Below are positions 24,406-32,816 of a DNA stretch of 37,792 nucleotides, piece after piece. The notes beneath the pieces are model-generated. The model was not told where the DNA came from and did not search any database. It worked only from the letters and a program-made list of their open reading frames with translations. The stretch covers positions 1 to 37,792 of the forward strand of contig LKND01000020.1 of the NCBI GenBank assembly GCA_001564275.1, in the 5' to 3' direction. The stretch is from Natrialbaceae archaeon Tc-Br11_E2g14. Lineage in GTDB: Archaea; Halobacteriota; Halobacteria; Halobacteriales; Natrialbaceae. Made by a program: the position numbers and the translations under genes. How positions within the stretch are numbered: the stretch's first letter is position 1; each line of letters starts with the position of its first letter.

Positions 24406-25665
24406 ATGGACCTCGAGTTTCTGGGCGGCGCAGGCGAGATCGGACGGAGTGCCGTCCTGATCGACGACGCCCTCCTCCTCGATTTTGGGATGGACTCGGG
24501 CAATCCCCCCTCGTTTCCGCTCCGGGAACCGGACCCCGAAGCCGTCGTCGTCTCCCACGGCCACCTCGATCACGTCGGCTCTATTCCCGCCCTCCTCTCG
24601 GGAGATTCACGCCCGCCGGTCCACTGGACCCAGCCGACGTACGACCTGGCGATGCTGCTGGCTCGAGACACCCTCAAGCTCCACGGCGGGACGTACGACT
24701 GTCCGTTCACCGAGGCCGAACTCGCCCGGCTAACGCAGGTGTCGGTCACCCACGACTGTGGCCAACCATTCAGTGTGGCGGGCTACGAGATCACGTTTTT
24801 CGACGCGGGACACGTCCCCGGCAGCGCGCACGTGCTGGTCGAGGACGCTGACGGCACCCGCCTCCTCTACACCGGCGACTTCCACACCGAAGACCAGCAA
24901 CTCACCGCCGGGACGACCGCCAGGCCCGAGGCCGACGTCGTCCTCTGTGAGAGTACCTACGCGGATACGACCCGCCGCCCGCGCCCCGCGATCGAACGCG
25001 AGTTCGCCGAGAGCCTCGAGGCGACCATCTGGGAGGGCGGCACCGTCGTCGTCCCCGCCTTCGCCATCGGCCGCACCCAGGAGGCGATGTGCATCTGTGC
25101 CGAACACGACCTCGAGTGCTACGTCGACGGGATGGGCAAGCGCGTGACGGAGTTGTTCCTCCGACCGCGTAACCGCGGGTTCCTGCGCGATCCCGAGTGC
25201 TTGCGCCGCGCGAAGGGAAACGCCCGCTTCGTCGACGGACGCAACGGACAGCGCGAGCGGATCGCCGAACAGAATACAGTCATCATTACCACCAGCGGGA
25301 TGCTCCACGGCGGCCCCGCGATGACCTACATCCCGGCGATCCGAACCCACCCGGTCAACAAGGTCGCCATGACCGGGTTTCAGGTCGAGGGGACCCCCGG
25401 TCGCGACCTGCTCGAGACCGGGAGCGCCGAAATCGACGGGCGAGTGATGCCCGTGAGCGCGCAGGTCGAACGGTACGACTTTTCGGCACACGCCGACCGC
25501 AACGGCCTGGAGGCGTTCCTCGAGCCCTATCGCGAGAGCGAAGTGCTCGTCGTCCACGGCGACCGCTGTGAGTGGTTCGCGGGCGAACTCGAGGCAGCGG
25601 GGTTCGACGCGTCCGCACCCGCATTGGGGGACCGCGTGACGATCGACACGACGGGCGTCCAGTAG
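24406..25665 (+). CDS. Metallo-beta-lactamase/beta-CASP RNase (archaeal CPSF-like)
   Basis: 419 aa. Motif 2 of the MBL fold is HGHLDH (51-56), with His136 (DAGHVPGSAH) and Asp158 (YTGDFHTED) as further zinc ligands. The beta-CASP domain has the acidic motif A ESTYAD (Glu182), and later the SGMLHGGPA and SAHADR regions. There are no KH domains, so it is the short aCPSF2-like type, a probable endo/exoribonuclease in mRNA processing or decay. ATG 24406 is unambiguous. Confidence 0.9.
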   Translation: MDLEFLGGAGEIGRSAVLIDDALLLDFGMDSGNPPSFPLREPDPEAVVVSHGHLDHVGSIPALLSGDSRPPVHWTQPTYDLAMLLARDTLKLHGGTYDCPFTEAELARLTQVSVTHDCGQPFSVAGYEITFFDAGHVPGSAHVLVEDADGTRLLYTGDFHTEDQQLTAGTTARPEADVVLCESTYADTTRRPRPAIEREFAESLEATIWEGGTVVVPAFAIGRTQEAMCICAEHDLECYVDGMGKRVTELFLRPRNRGFLRDPECLRRAKGNARFVDGRNGQRERIAEQNTVIITTSGMLHGGPAMTYIPAIRTHPVNKVAMTGFQVEGTPGRDLLETGSAEIDGRVMPVSAQVERYDFSAHADRNGLEAFLEPYRESEVLVVHGDRCEWFAGELEAAGFDASAPALGDRVTIDTTGVQ

Positions 25666-25906
25666 TCGGCGAGCTCGCGTGTCGGTCGGAGTGAACGGGA
25701 GCCCGTCGTCCGGGGAGCTCCGAACATCAGCCGTTCGAGGGACGCCGACGGTGTGGGTTTGATACTGCTCGAGGGTGTGTGAGTACCGTGTCCACACGAC
25801 CCATGCACACGCCGAGAGAACGGCCGTTCGGATCGGGGCGGCGACCCAGGCGGGCACAGCCCCGAACACGGGAGAGGGTGGCCCGGACGCAGGTGATGAC
25901 GCCTCG

Positions 25907-26467
25907 ATGAGCCGAATCCTCGTCTGTTACGGGTCGACGGAGGGACAGACGGCCGCCATCGCCGACCGGATCGGTGACGTGCTCGCCGAGGCGGGCCACG
26001 ATCCGCTGGTGATCAGCACCAAACACCCGCCACCGGAGCTCGACCTTCGGCGCTACGACGGCCTCATCGTCGCGGCCTCCGTCCACATGGGCCACCATCA
26101 GCGCCACGCGGCGTCGTTCGTCCGTTCGCGTGTCGGCCGGTTCAACGAACTGCCTTCGGCGTTCGTCTCGGTGAGTCTCACCGCCGCCACCGGTGACGAG
26201 GCTGCAACGCACACGACCGCCGAGTACGTCGAGACGTTTCTCGAGGAGACCGGCTGGAACCCCGACCGGACCCACGTCGTCGCCGGGGCGTTGCGATACC
26301 GCTCGTACGGACGCCTGCTCGGGTTCGTCATGCGGGTGATCGCCGCCCGGGCCGGCCTCGATACCGACACGAGTCGCGACCACGAGTACACCGACTGGGC
26401 GGGCGTCGAGGCCTTCGCCCAGGAGTTCCGCACGCTCCTCGAGCAGGAGCCGACCTCGAGTCACTGA
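25907..26467 (+). CDS. Flavodoxin-domain protein (HemG-like protoporphyrinogen dehydrogenase)
   Basis: 186 aa. The N-terminus RILVCYGSTEGQTAAIADRI carries the FMN phosphate-binding loop (about residues 7-15). YDGLIVAASVHMGHHQ is the second flavodoxin-type loop. The length is that of HemG, the FMN-dependent protoporphyrinogen IX dehydrogenase that delivers electrons to quinones, but many haloarchaeal flavodoxins of this type have no proven role. ATG 25907 was chosen because the upstream in-frame stretch from 25775 is low-quality. It is convergent with the ribokinase gene, 137 nt between stops. Confidence 0.82.
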   Translation: MSRILVCYGSTEGQTAAIADRIGDVLAEAGHDPLVISTKHPPPELDLRRYDGLIVAASVHMGHHQRHAASFVRSRVGRFNELPSAFVSVSLTAATGDEAATHTTAEYVETFLEETGWNPDRTHVVAGALRYRSYGRLLGFVMRVIAARAGLDTDTSRDHEYTDWAGVEAFAQEFRTLLEQEPTSSH

Positions 26468-26604
26468 GCAAGACTGATTGTCGTCCCCCTCCAGGGGCTT
26501 CAGTCGCGATATGTGGAAATTACTCACGGCGAGACGCGATGGCACCACTCGAGTCCTCGATTCTCGGGGGAGCGGTCCTGTCGGAACTCGAGCCCCGAGC
26601 GGCC

Positions 26605-27567
26605 TCACGTGTCTGGCGCTGGAACCGCCTCGAGGTCGTCGCGGGTCGGCAACCCCGGAATGACCTCGCGGGCCGTGACACAGTGGGCCCCGGTTTGGCA
26701 GCCGAATCGGGTTGCCGCCGTGACGTCGTGGCCGGCCGTCAGCGCTACGGCAAAGCCGGCGTTGAAGGCATCGCCAGCACCTGTAGTATCGACCACGTCG
26801 ACGGCGGGTGCCGGAACGCGCACGAGATCGTCCTCGGTGACGATCAGTGCGCCCGCCTCGCCGATGGTCATGACCACACAGCCCACGCCCAACGACAGGA
26901 GTTCACGACCGACAGTTTCGTTGGGAACGTTCGCATCGGGTTCGAGGCCGGCCAGCAGCCGTGCCTCAGTCGCATTCGGCGTCAGATAGTCGACTGACTC
27001 GAGGGTTGGAGCCGGAAGCGCTCGGGCCGGGGCCGGATTGAGGACGGTCCTTACGCCCGCGTCCGACGCGAGTTCGAGGGCTCGCTCAACGGCCCCATCA
27101 CCGATCTCGAGCTGGCAAAGCACCACGTCGGCGTTCCGGATTTGCTCGCTGGCGGCCTCGACGTCCTCGGCGTCGAGTTCGGCGTTCGCCCCCGGAGCCA
27201 CCGCGATGGCGTTCTCCCCGTCTTCGTCGACGATGACGAATCCCGCACCGGTTGCGACACCCTCGACGCGATCGACGGCCTCGGTATCGACGCCCTCCTG
27301 AGCCCAGCGGTCGAACGCCTCGTCGCCGTAGTGGTCGTCGCCCACACGGCCCACGAACGAGGTGTTCGCCCCGAGTCTGGCCACGCCGATGGCCTGATTC
27401 GACCCCTTGCCGCCGGGACCCTCCGTAAAATCCGAGCCCAGGACGGTCTCGCCGGGAACCGGTATCTCGTCCACATCGATCACGAAACCGGCGTTGTAGC
27501 TGCCGACGACAGTCACGCGGCCAGCAGAGATGGCTGCACCGTCACCGTGACCCGCGTCAGTACTCAC
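26605..27567 (-). CDS. rbsK: Ribokinase (PfkB family)
   Basis: 320 aa. The ribose-binding motif GGKGSNQA (52-59) and the PfkB signature DTTGAGDAFNAGFA with catalytic Asp266 are present. It phosphorylates ribose, or possibly deoxyribose, at the 5 position. GTG 27567 overlaps the end of deoC by 11 nt, so the genes form one operon. Coupling to a deoxyribose-phosphate aldolase suggests that this enzyme feeds deoxyribose 5-phosphate into it; that is inference. Upstream in-frame residues (to 27672) lie inside deoC and are not part of it. Confidence 0.92.
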   Translation of the reverse strand: MSTDAGHGDGAAISAGRVTVVGSYNAGFVIDVDEIPVPGETVLGSDFTEGPGGKGSNQAIGVARLGANTSFVGRVGDDHYGDEAFDRWAQEGVDTEAVDRVEGVATGAGFVIVDEDGENAIAVAPGANAELDAEDVEAASEQIRNADVVLCQLEIGDGAVERALELASDAGVRTVLNPAPARALPAPTLESVDYLTPNATEARLLAGLEPDANVPNETVGRELLSLGVGCVVMTIGEAGALIVTEDDLVRVPAPAVDVVDTTGAGDAFNAGFAVALTAGHDVTAATRFGCQTGAHCVTAREVIPGLPTRDDLEAVPAPDT

Positions 27568-28237
27568 CCTCGCCCACCTCGCCAGTGACGATTTCGACGC
27601 CGCTCGAAGCACCGAGCAGTTCCGCCCCCGCCTCGAGGAGTGACACGGCATCGTCGAAGGTCTTGATACCACCGCTCGCTTTCACCTTCGTCTCCGGGGT
27701 CGCGTGCTCGCTCAGGAACGACACGGTTTCGACATCGGCCGTGCCACCGGCTCCCCAGCCACTCGAGTTTTTGATGTAGTCGAATCCGGCTTCGACGGCG
27801 GCCTGTGTCAGAAACTCCCGGCGCTCGGGCGAGAGGGCCGCGAGTTCGAGCATGATCTTGACGGTCGCCTCGTCGGCGGCCTCGACGATGGTCTCGAGTT
27901 CCGCCCGGACCGCCCGGTCGTTGCCCGACCTGACGTAGCCGATGTTCGGCATGACGTCGATTTCGTCGGCGCCGGCGGCAACGGCGTCTCGTATTGCGAC
28001 GGCCTTCGTGAGCGGTCGGTCACCTCCCATCGGGAAGCCGACAGCGGTACAGACGGCGACGTCCGAATCGGCCAGGCGGTCGGCAGCGTGTGGAACCCAA
28101 CACGGCTGCACCATCGCCCCGTCGAACCCGTACTCGAGGCACTCATCACAGAGTTCGTCGATGCGGTCCTGATCCGCCGTCGGCGTTACCTCGGTATGCT
28201 GAATCCGGCCGGCGACATCGTCGGTGGTGTGATTCAT
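27557..28237 (-). CDS. deoC: Deoxyribose-phosphate aldolase
   Basis: 226 aa, the normal archaeal length. It splits 2-deoxyribose 5-phosphate into acetaldehyde and glyceraldehyde 3-phosphate. The Schiff-base Lys156 is in YIKNSSGW, where the common text is TSTG; Lys186 is in KASGGIKT, and Asp94 is in DEIDVMPNIG. First gene of the deoC-rbsK operon. An ACCATAATGC element (complement, 28261-28270) about 28 nt upstream is a likely TATA box for a leaderless start. Confidence 0.95.
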   Translation of the reverse strand: MNHTTDDVAGRIQHTEVTPTADQDRIDELCDECLEYGFDGAMVQPCWVPHAADRLADSDVAVCTAVGFPMGGDRPLTKAVAIRDAVAAGADEIDVMPNIGYVRSGNDRAVRAELETIVEAADEATVKIMLELAALSPERREFLTQAAVEAGFDYIKNSSGWGAGGTADVETVSFLSEHATPETKVKASGGIKTFDDAVSLLEAGAELLGASSGVEIVTGEVGEGEY

Positions 28238-28905
28238 GGCAGTGACTTATTCGGGCGTGCGCATTATGGTACCGACTGCTGAAAGACAGCATACTGCTGT
28301 GAACTAGCCCGCCCTACTCGCTGGCTTCCCCTCGCCCCTTGAGGACGGGGGCTTAGGGCCCTCTCTTGCAGCTAAAAGCGGACACCGAAGCGGAGGGTGG
28401 TGACGACGTCCTCGTGGGCGTGTCGTATCGCCAATAAGTGCCATTGCTGGGTGGCCCATGCTTCCGATTAGTGATACTCGTCTGTCATCCATGGCGAGAG
28501 CGGTAGGGCTCCGAAGTGAAAATGGGCTATTGCTGATTGGTCAACTCGAGAGACACTGAATCCGGAATCCAAATACGAGTCTTTGGCTCGGTTCGGTGAG
28601 AGTGGTTTCCAGATGTCACGTCTCTGTACACGTATCGAGTTGGATGGATAAGTTGCAGTCGGTGCGATGGGCGACGTTACGACAGTTTTTGGGTGAACCG
28701 GGATGGCTTCGGCTGATGGCCGGGACGCTCGGTGCGAACGGCCCCCGGACTGCCTCGAGATCCTTGCCGTCTCGTTCGAAAAGCATACGTCGGTGAGGTA
28801 TAGTGGCCGTGCATGCAGGAGGCCACTGTGTCTGGATTCGACGTGTTTTGACAGCGCGAACGCTCCCGCCGAGCGCGTGTACCGGCCGCCGAAGCCGACA
28901 ACCCC
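28238..28905. other. Gene-poor region, 668 nt
   Basis: Contains the deoC promoter, an IS-end-like stretch (28310-28385), and a lower-GC part up to 28850 with no supported ORF. A hairpin GTGGCC/GGCCAC lies at about 28803-28826. The 66-codon frame at 28596 is GTG-started and shows no family features. Confidence 0.5.
28310..28385 (+). repeat. IS200/IS605 right-end-like sequence (remnant)
   Basis: The stretch CTTCCCCTCGCCCCTTGAGG followed by ACGGGGGCTTAGGGCCCTCT and TGCAGCTAAAAGCGG can fold a stem from CGCCCCTTGAGGACGGGG. I recall similar text at right ends of haloarchaeal tnpB elements. No transposase gene is adjacent, so at most it is a solo remnant. The assignment is from memory. Confidence 0.35.
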
Positions 28906-30261
28906 TCACCAGACGCCGAGCCCGCTCGCGAGCGCGAGTGTCAGGGCCAGTACGAGGACCACACCAACCGCGACTCCCGCCGGGTTCTCCATCGCCTTCT
29001 CGTGAATCGCCATCGACGCGTAGCGTTCGCGAAAGTCCTCGAGGTTCGCCTCGTCGTAGAAGTACTTGCGCTTGAGTGCGAACCGCTCGGTGACCGCACA
29101 GCCGGGACAGACCGGCGTCCCCTCGAGGCGTTCGGTCCTGGTGTGATCGGGGCAATTGATCGACCCGCAGTTCGGACAGTAGGTCTTCTCCCCAGCCCCC
29201 GCACAGTGGACACAAGCGTCGAAGTCGTTTCGGGACACCTCGATCGTCGGCCCCCCGGCGTGGTAGGCGTAGACGTACCGATACGACCCGAGTCGACACG
29301 TGGCGGTAACGTGGGGGACGTAGACTGCGTCGACGGCCTCGACCATCACGTCCGAGGAGGTCGGCGCGCAGGTCTTCTCGTAGTCGACGTTGTTGTCGCC
29401 GGTGTAGCCCACCGTCGTGGTGTGGTGGCGACGCAGGCGCTCGACCGCCCAGTCCGCGTACTCGCTTTCGGTGCGCCCGAACCGACCACGCGTCCGCTCG
29501 TCGAATCCGTCGGTGGCCCCCTCGAGGTCGACGCGCCGGTGTCGATCGGCCCCGAGCAGTCGGCGCGCCGAGTCCGGCGCCATGGACGGGACACCGGTCC
29601 CGTCGATCACCACGGCATCGCGCTCGTCGACGCGATGGATGACCCCCACCGACGTCTCGAACGTCGCCCGCGTCCGCGCCGTGACCGTCACCGTCGGCTC
29701 GAGGGCACAGGCCGTCTCCACGCCGGACGAGGAGAGTTCGGTCTCGAGGGGAAGATGGTCGACCGCATCCGCCGCCTCGAGCAAGGGGGCCTCGGGACCC
29801 TCGAGTGGGTGGGTCGGCTCGAGGGTCTCGGTACACAGTACCTCGATCCGTCCGTTGTAGAGATCGAGACCGATCTCCTCGCTCAGGTCCCTGAGGTCGC
29901 GGCCATCGAGGAGGTCGACGCCCCCGTCACAGTGGGTGCCGACGCGCTCGGCGTACTCCCGGGCCGGCCCGGTGAAGCGACCCGAGGTGGCGACGATCCC
30001 CCGGACGGGGCCGTCGTAGTCGTAGGTGGCGACGGCGGAGTGGAGTTTCTGGACGACGGGGCGACTGACCGTGTCCGTGTGCTTGCACTCGACGACGACG
30101 GCACGTCGGGTTCCATCCTCGAGGAGCTCCTCCATCAGGACGTCCCGGCCCTCGTCGGCCGTCCGCGCGGACTGGCGGACGTTCTCGTAGCCGAGGCGAC
30201 GGAAGACGTCCACCATCACGTCCTCGAAGTCGTACCCCGAGAGGTCGTCGAGTATCGCCAT
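28906..30261 (-). CDS. Mrr-type restriction endonuclease-like protein with zinc ribbons and C-terminal membrane helix
   Basis: 451 aa. The N-terminal Mrr/HJR nuclease domain (about 5-110) has GYENVRQSARTADEGRD with Asp40 and the ExK pair Glu58-Lys60 in VVVECKH, the full PD-(D/E)xK set. A middle region of unknown fold follows (about 115-350). Then come several Cys pairs (CVHC, CPNC, CPGC) forming zinc ribbons (about 350-400), a basic helix, and a final hydrophobic stretch AGVAVGVVLVLALTLALA. It would be a membrane-tethered nuclease; type IV-like defence or DNA degradation are both possible. No methylase or specificity gene is nearby. ATG 30261 was chosen over an upstream start at 30372. Confidence 0.83.
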   Translation of the reverse strand: MAILDDLSGYDFEDVMVDVFRRLGYENVRQSARTADEGRDVLMEELLEDGTRRAVVVECKHTDTVSRPVVQKLHSAVATYDYDGPVRGIVATSGRFTGPAREYAERVGTHCDGGVDLLDGRDLRDLSEEIGLDLYNGRIEVLCTETLEPTHPLEGPEAPLLEAADAVDHLPLETELSSSGVETACALEPTVTVTARTRATFETSVGVIHRVDERDAVVIDGTGVPSMAPDSARRLLGADRHRRVDLEGATDGFDERTRGRFGRTESEYADWAVERLRRHHTTTVGYTGDNNVDYEKTCAPTSSDVMVEAVDAVYVPHVTATCRLGSYRYVYAYHAGGPTIEVSRNDFDACVHCAGAGEKTYCPNCGSINCPDHTRTERLEGTPVCPGCAVTERFALKRKYFYDEANLEDFRERYASMAIHEKAMENPAGVAVGVVLVLALTLALASGLGVW

Positions 30262-30341
30262 GTCACGCGACTTACCGATCGCGATTCTTAGCTGTTGTGG
30301 CACGGGGGCGGTCTTTTTTCGATCGGCGGTGAGGGGACGGT

Positions 30342-30764
30342 ATGGATCGATCATCCAAACCCTCCGAGGCACAGGAACTCGACCTGCGTCCCGCAGAAAC
30401 GGACGCCCTCCACGAGCTCCAACTGGGTATCGAACACGTCTACCGGGCCTACGGCGCCCTGCTCGAGTGTCACCACGAACTCGGCGGTGCCATGGACCGA
30501 ATGGCCGACGCCGAGGAGCTCCTCCGGGAGGCGGGCCACGAGGAGCGTGCGAGCACCTTGCGCGACGAGTTCCTACCCTCGGGAGCCGTCGACGACCGCT
30601 GGACGTACGAACTCGTCGACGAGTTCGCCGCGGAATTCCTGCCCGATATAACCGAATTCGAGCAGGCAGTTCGTGACGAGCTGGCCGACGGCGTCCCCCA
30701 CGTCACCGAGCGCGAACAGCAACGGCGCTGGCGCGAACGGGCAGACGGGTGGGACGCAGCCTGA
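30342..30764 (+). CDS. Conserved helical protein of unknown function
   Basis: 140 aa, highly acidic and helical: ALHELQLGIEHVYRAYGALL, ECHHELGGAMDRMADAEELL, then FLPSGAVDDRWTYELVDEFA and an Arg/Glu-rich end. It has good haloarchaeal codon use, but I do not recognise the family. The HH in the first helix pair and several Glu are compatible with a four-helix metal or cofactor bundle, but nothing is shown. It is divergent from the Mrr-like gene, with 80 nt between starts. A T-tract near 30312-30318 could serve as its promoter element. Confidence 0.75.
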   Translation: MDRSSKPSEAQELDLRPAETDALHELQLGIEHVYRAYGALLECHHELGGAMDRMADAEELLREAGHEERASTLRDEFLPSGAVDDRWTYELVDEFAAEFLPDITEFEQAVRDELADGVPHVTEREQQRRWRERADGWDAA

Positions 30765-30812
30765 GAGAACGGATTGGTGGAGCCACAGGGCGTCACAGAC
30801 GATGCATCCGTC

Positions 30813-31199
30813 TCACTGCTCGACGTCGGTCGGGGTGTTCTCCACAATCGAGTCCGTCACGCCGTCGCTGGTGTCCTCCGGATCTGCCCCATCGTCATCG
30901 ACCGTCCCCCCACCAGCCGGTGACCGCCCGTCCTCGTGTGCGCGTTTCCCACCCGTCTCATCGGCGTCGGTCGGACCGTCGAGGGCGTGCCCCCGAGCAC
31001 CCGATTCACCGTCACCGGCCGACTCGCCTCCGGAATCCCCAGCTCCCGAACTGGAAGGGGCTGTGGGCCCGAGTGCTGGCGGCTCGAACCGGTACAGGAC
31101 ATCGTCCGTCACCACGCGATAGGTTCCCTCCGCTGGATCCTCGAGAATGGGGGCCTCGAGGTCGATCCCGAGTTGAACCAGCGCCTCGAGCGGCCAACG
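30813..31199 (-). pseudogene. Open frame with conserved-looking N-terminal half, probably frameshifted
   Basis: The frame runs from a TGA at 31200-31202 to a stop at 30813 with no good start at its head. Its first 40 residues look like real protein (WPLEALVQLGIDLEAPILED, then GTYRVVTDDVLYRFEPP), followed by an 80-residue Gly/Ser/Asp-rich tail. In another frame, upstream sequence starting near 31233 reads LTHFAVRRAGV, so a frameshift near 31200 may have broken a longer gene. GTG 31115 could start a short product of 100 aa. I do not recognise the family. Confidence 0.4.
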
Positions 31200-31653
31200 T
31201 CACACCCGCTCGGCGAACCGCGAAGTGAGTCAACAGCCGTCAGGTGTCATCGCCTCCCACCCAAGCATCTGAGGAACAACGCTTATTAAATAGCCCCATC
31301 GATATCGAAGTGGCCAACGTACGCGTACGGTGGCCATCCCCCATTCCCACCCCACGGTGGGACGCCCATTCCCCCACATGGGCTCTTTTGTGCCGCGGAC
31401 GTTCACTACGTCTCACAGGGAGCGTTGTACCACCCACCGAGTTGGTGATGATCGACTTGCAGTGGTTACTATACGGCGATTCCGACATGCTCGTTTCAGC
31501 CACGCAGGATTGGAAGGCTGCAAACATCAGTAAAGCGACTACGTGACCACCGCCGGAGTTATTCTGGGTAAAGTGACGATACTCGAGCGGACACCCTACA
31601 CACGTCGGCCATAGGTTCACGTACGTGACGTAATAATACTGCTACAATCCCGC
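31200..31653. other. Lower-GC intergenic region with promoter-like and palindromic sequence, 454 nt
   Basis: Contains a TATA-like TTATTAAAT near 31283-31291, a 26-nt near-perfect palindrome at 31311-31336, several CCCATTCCC/CCCACGGTGGG stretches, and a perfect 12-nt palindrome at 31617-31628 just before the next gene. Two long open frames here have poor third-position GC and no family features. Confidence 0.5.
31617..31628 (+). promoter_or_regulatory. 12-nt palindrome upstream of the winged-helix/zinc regulator
   Basis: TCACGTACGTGA is perfectly palindromic and ends 26 nt before ATG 31654, with TAATAATA right after it (31631-31638). Position and symmetry suggest an operator, possibly for the regulator encoded downstream. 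Confidence 0.4.
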
Positions 31654-32595
31654 ATGACCGACCAGCTCACCGAGGAGGGCCTGTTCAAACTGCTCGGGAA
31701 CGACACCAGAATGGCGATCCTCGAGGCCCTCTGGGCGGACTTCGACGTCGAGGCCTACATCCTCGGCTCACAGGACCCGATGCCGTTCTCCACGCTCCGA
31801 GACGCCGCCGACGTCGACGACGTCGGCAACTTCAACTATCACCTCGGCCAGCTCGAGGGGCAGTTCGTCCAGGCCGTCGAGAACGACGCGGGCAAAGGAT
31901 ACAGCCTCTCACCGCTGGGCTACAGCGTCATTCACGCCATCGAGGGCCACACGACCTTCGACGACCAGTCGCTCGGCCCCACCCGCCTCGAGGACCCCTG
32001 TCCGTTCTGTGAGGGGCAACTCGAGGCCGAGTACGAGCGCGAAATCGTCACCGTGCGGTGTCTCGACTGTCCGGCTCACGGCGGCGGCAGCCTCAATCGG
32101 GTTCGTGTCCCGGCGACCCAACAGGTGCTCGACATCCACGAGGTGCTCGATCTCAGCGTCCTCCAGCTGCTCAGTTCGTTCACCGCCGGTCGGTTCGGAC
32201 GGTGTCGATCCTGTCACGCCGCCGTGGACATGTCGGTCCTGACGGCCGAGACCCACCCCGAGGAACTCGAGGCCAATCGAAGCGAGGCCGTCTGTCGCGT
32301 CCAGTGTGAGAACTGTGGCGCCGGCGGATTCGGTCCCCTCTACGAGTACGCCCTCGCCACCCCGTCAGTCCAGACGTTCTTCAGCGCCCACGGGCTCGGC
32401 CCGGCGGACGACCTGTGGCGATACCGCCTCGAGGTGCTCCGCCGAGTCGAGGAAGCGGTCCTCGCCACCGACCCGGTGATCGTGGCCTACACGTTCGAAA
32501 TCGACGATGAGCGACACCGCGTGCACATCGAACCCTCGGCTGCGGGACTCGAGATCAGTTCGCAGCCGATGCCCGATACTGTCAACGAGAATTGA
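31654..32595 (+). CDS. Winged-helix regulator with zinc-finger domain (DUF7347/DUF7351-like)
   Basis: 313 aa. The ArsR-like winged helix (about 5-95) reads LFKLLGNDTRMAILEALW, then FSTLRDAADVDDVGNFNYHL and GYSLSPLGYSVIHAI. A linker with Cys pairs follows (CPFCEGQ, CLDC) and then a second Cys set (CRSCHAAVD, CENCGAGGFG), so one or two zinc fingers are likely. The C-terminal 80 residues form a mixed domain. This layout is common among haloarchaeal DUF7351 regulators. Targets are unknown. ATG 31654 is the only good start. Confidence 0.85.
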   Translation: MTDQLTEEGLFKLLGNDTRMAILEALWADFDVEAYILGSQDPMPFSTLRDAADVDDVGNFNYHLGQLEGQFVQAVENDAGKGYSLSPLGYSVIHAIEGHTTFDDQSLGPTRLEDPCPFCEGQLEAEYEREIVTVRCLDCPAHGGGSLNRVRVPATQQVLDIHEVLDLSVLQLLSSFTAGRFGRCRSCHAAVDMSVLTAETHPEELEANRSEAVCRVQCENCGAGGFGPLYEYALATPSVQTFFSAHGLGPADDLWRYRLEVLRRVEEAVLATDPVIVAYTFEIDDERHRVHIEPSAAGLEISSQPMPDTVNEN

Positions 32596-32816
32596 GTAAC
32601 GTCGTACTCACAAGAATTATTACAGGGATTGTGTTACCCCAATCTGGGTTACGGATCGACCGGTAGCGCGAACGAGTGTTGCCGGGCCGGTTGGTCACGC
32701 TCTGGGGGGAGCCAATCGACCCACCGATGATACCGTGCCCGCTTGGGAGTGGGATCGGCAGAGCCGGGATGGCCACCGCGGGCGGCAGCTTTTCAGCGGG
32801 GACTCACCGATCGCGA

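Noticed and set aside
28596-28796. 66-codon frame starting MRVVSRCHVSVHV
   Set aside because: No homology recognised, no promoter at the right distance, C-terminus Arg/Ser-rich as in shadow frames.
31240-31620. 126-codon complement frame and 100-codon forward frame in the low-GC region
   Set aside because: Low third-position GC, no family motifs, and neither start fits a promoter well, although the forward frame has a TATA-like box upstream.
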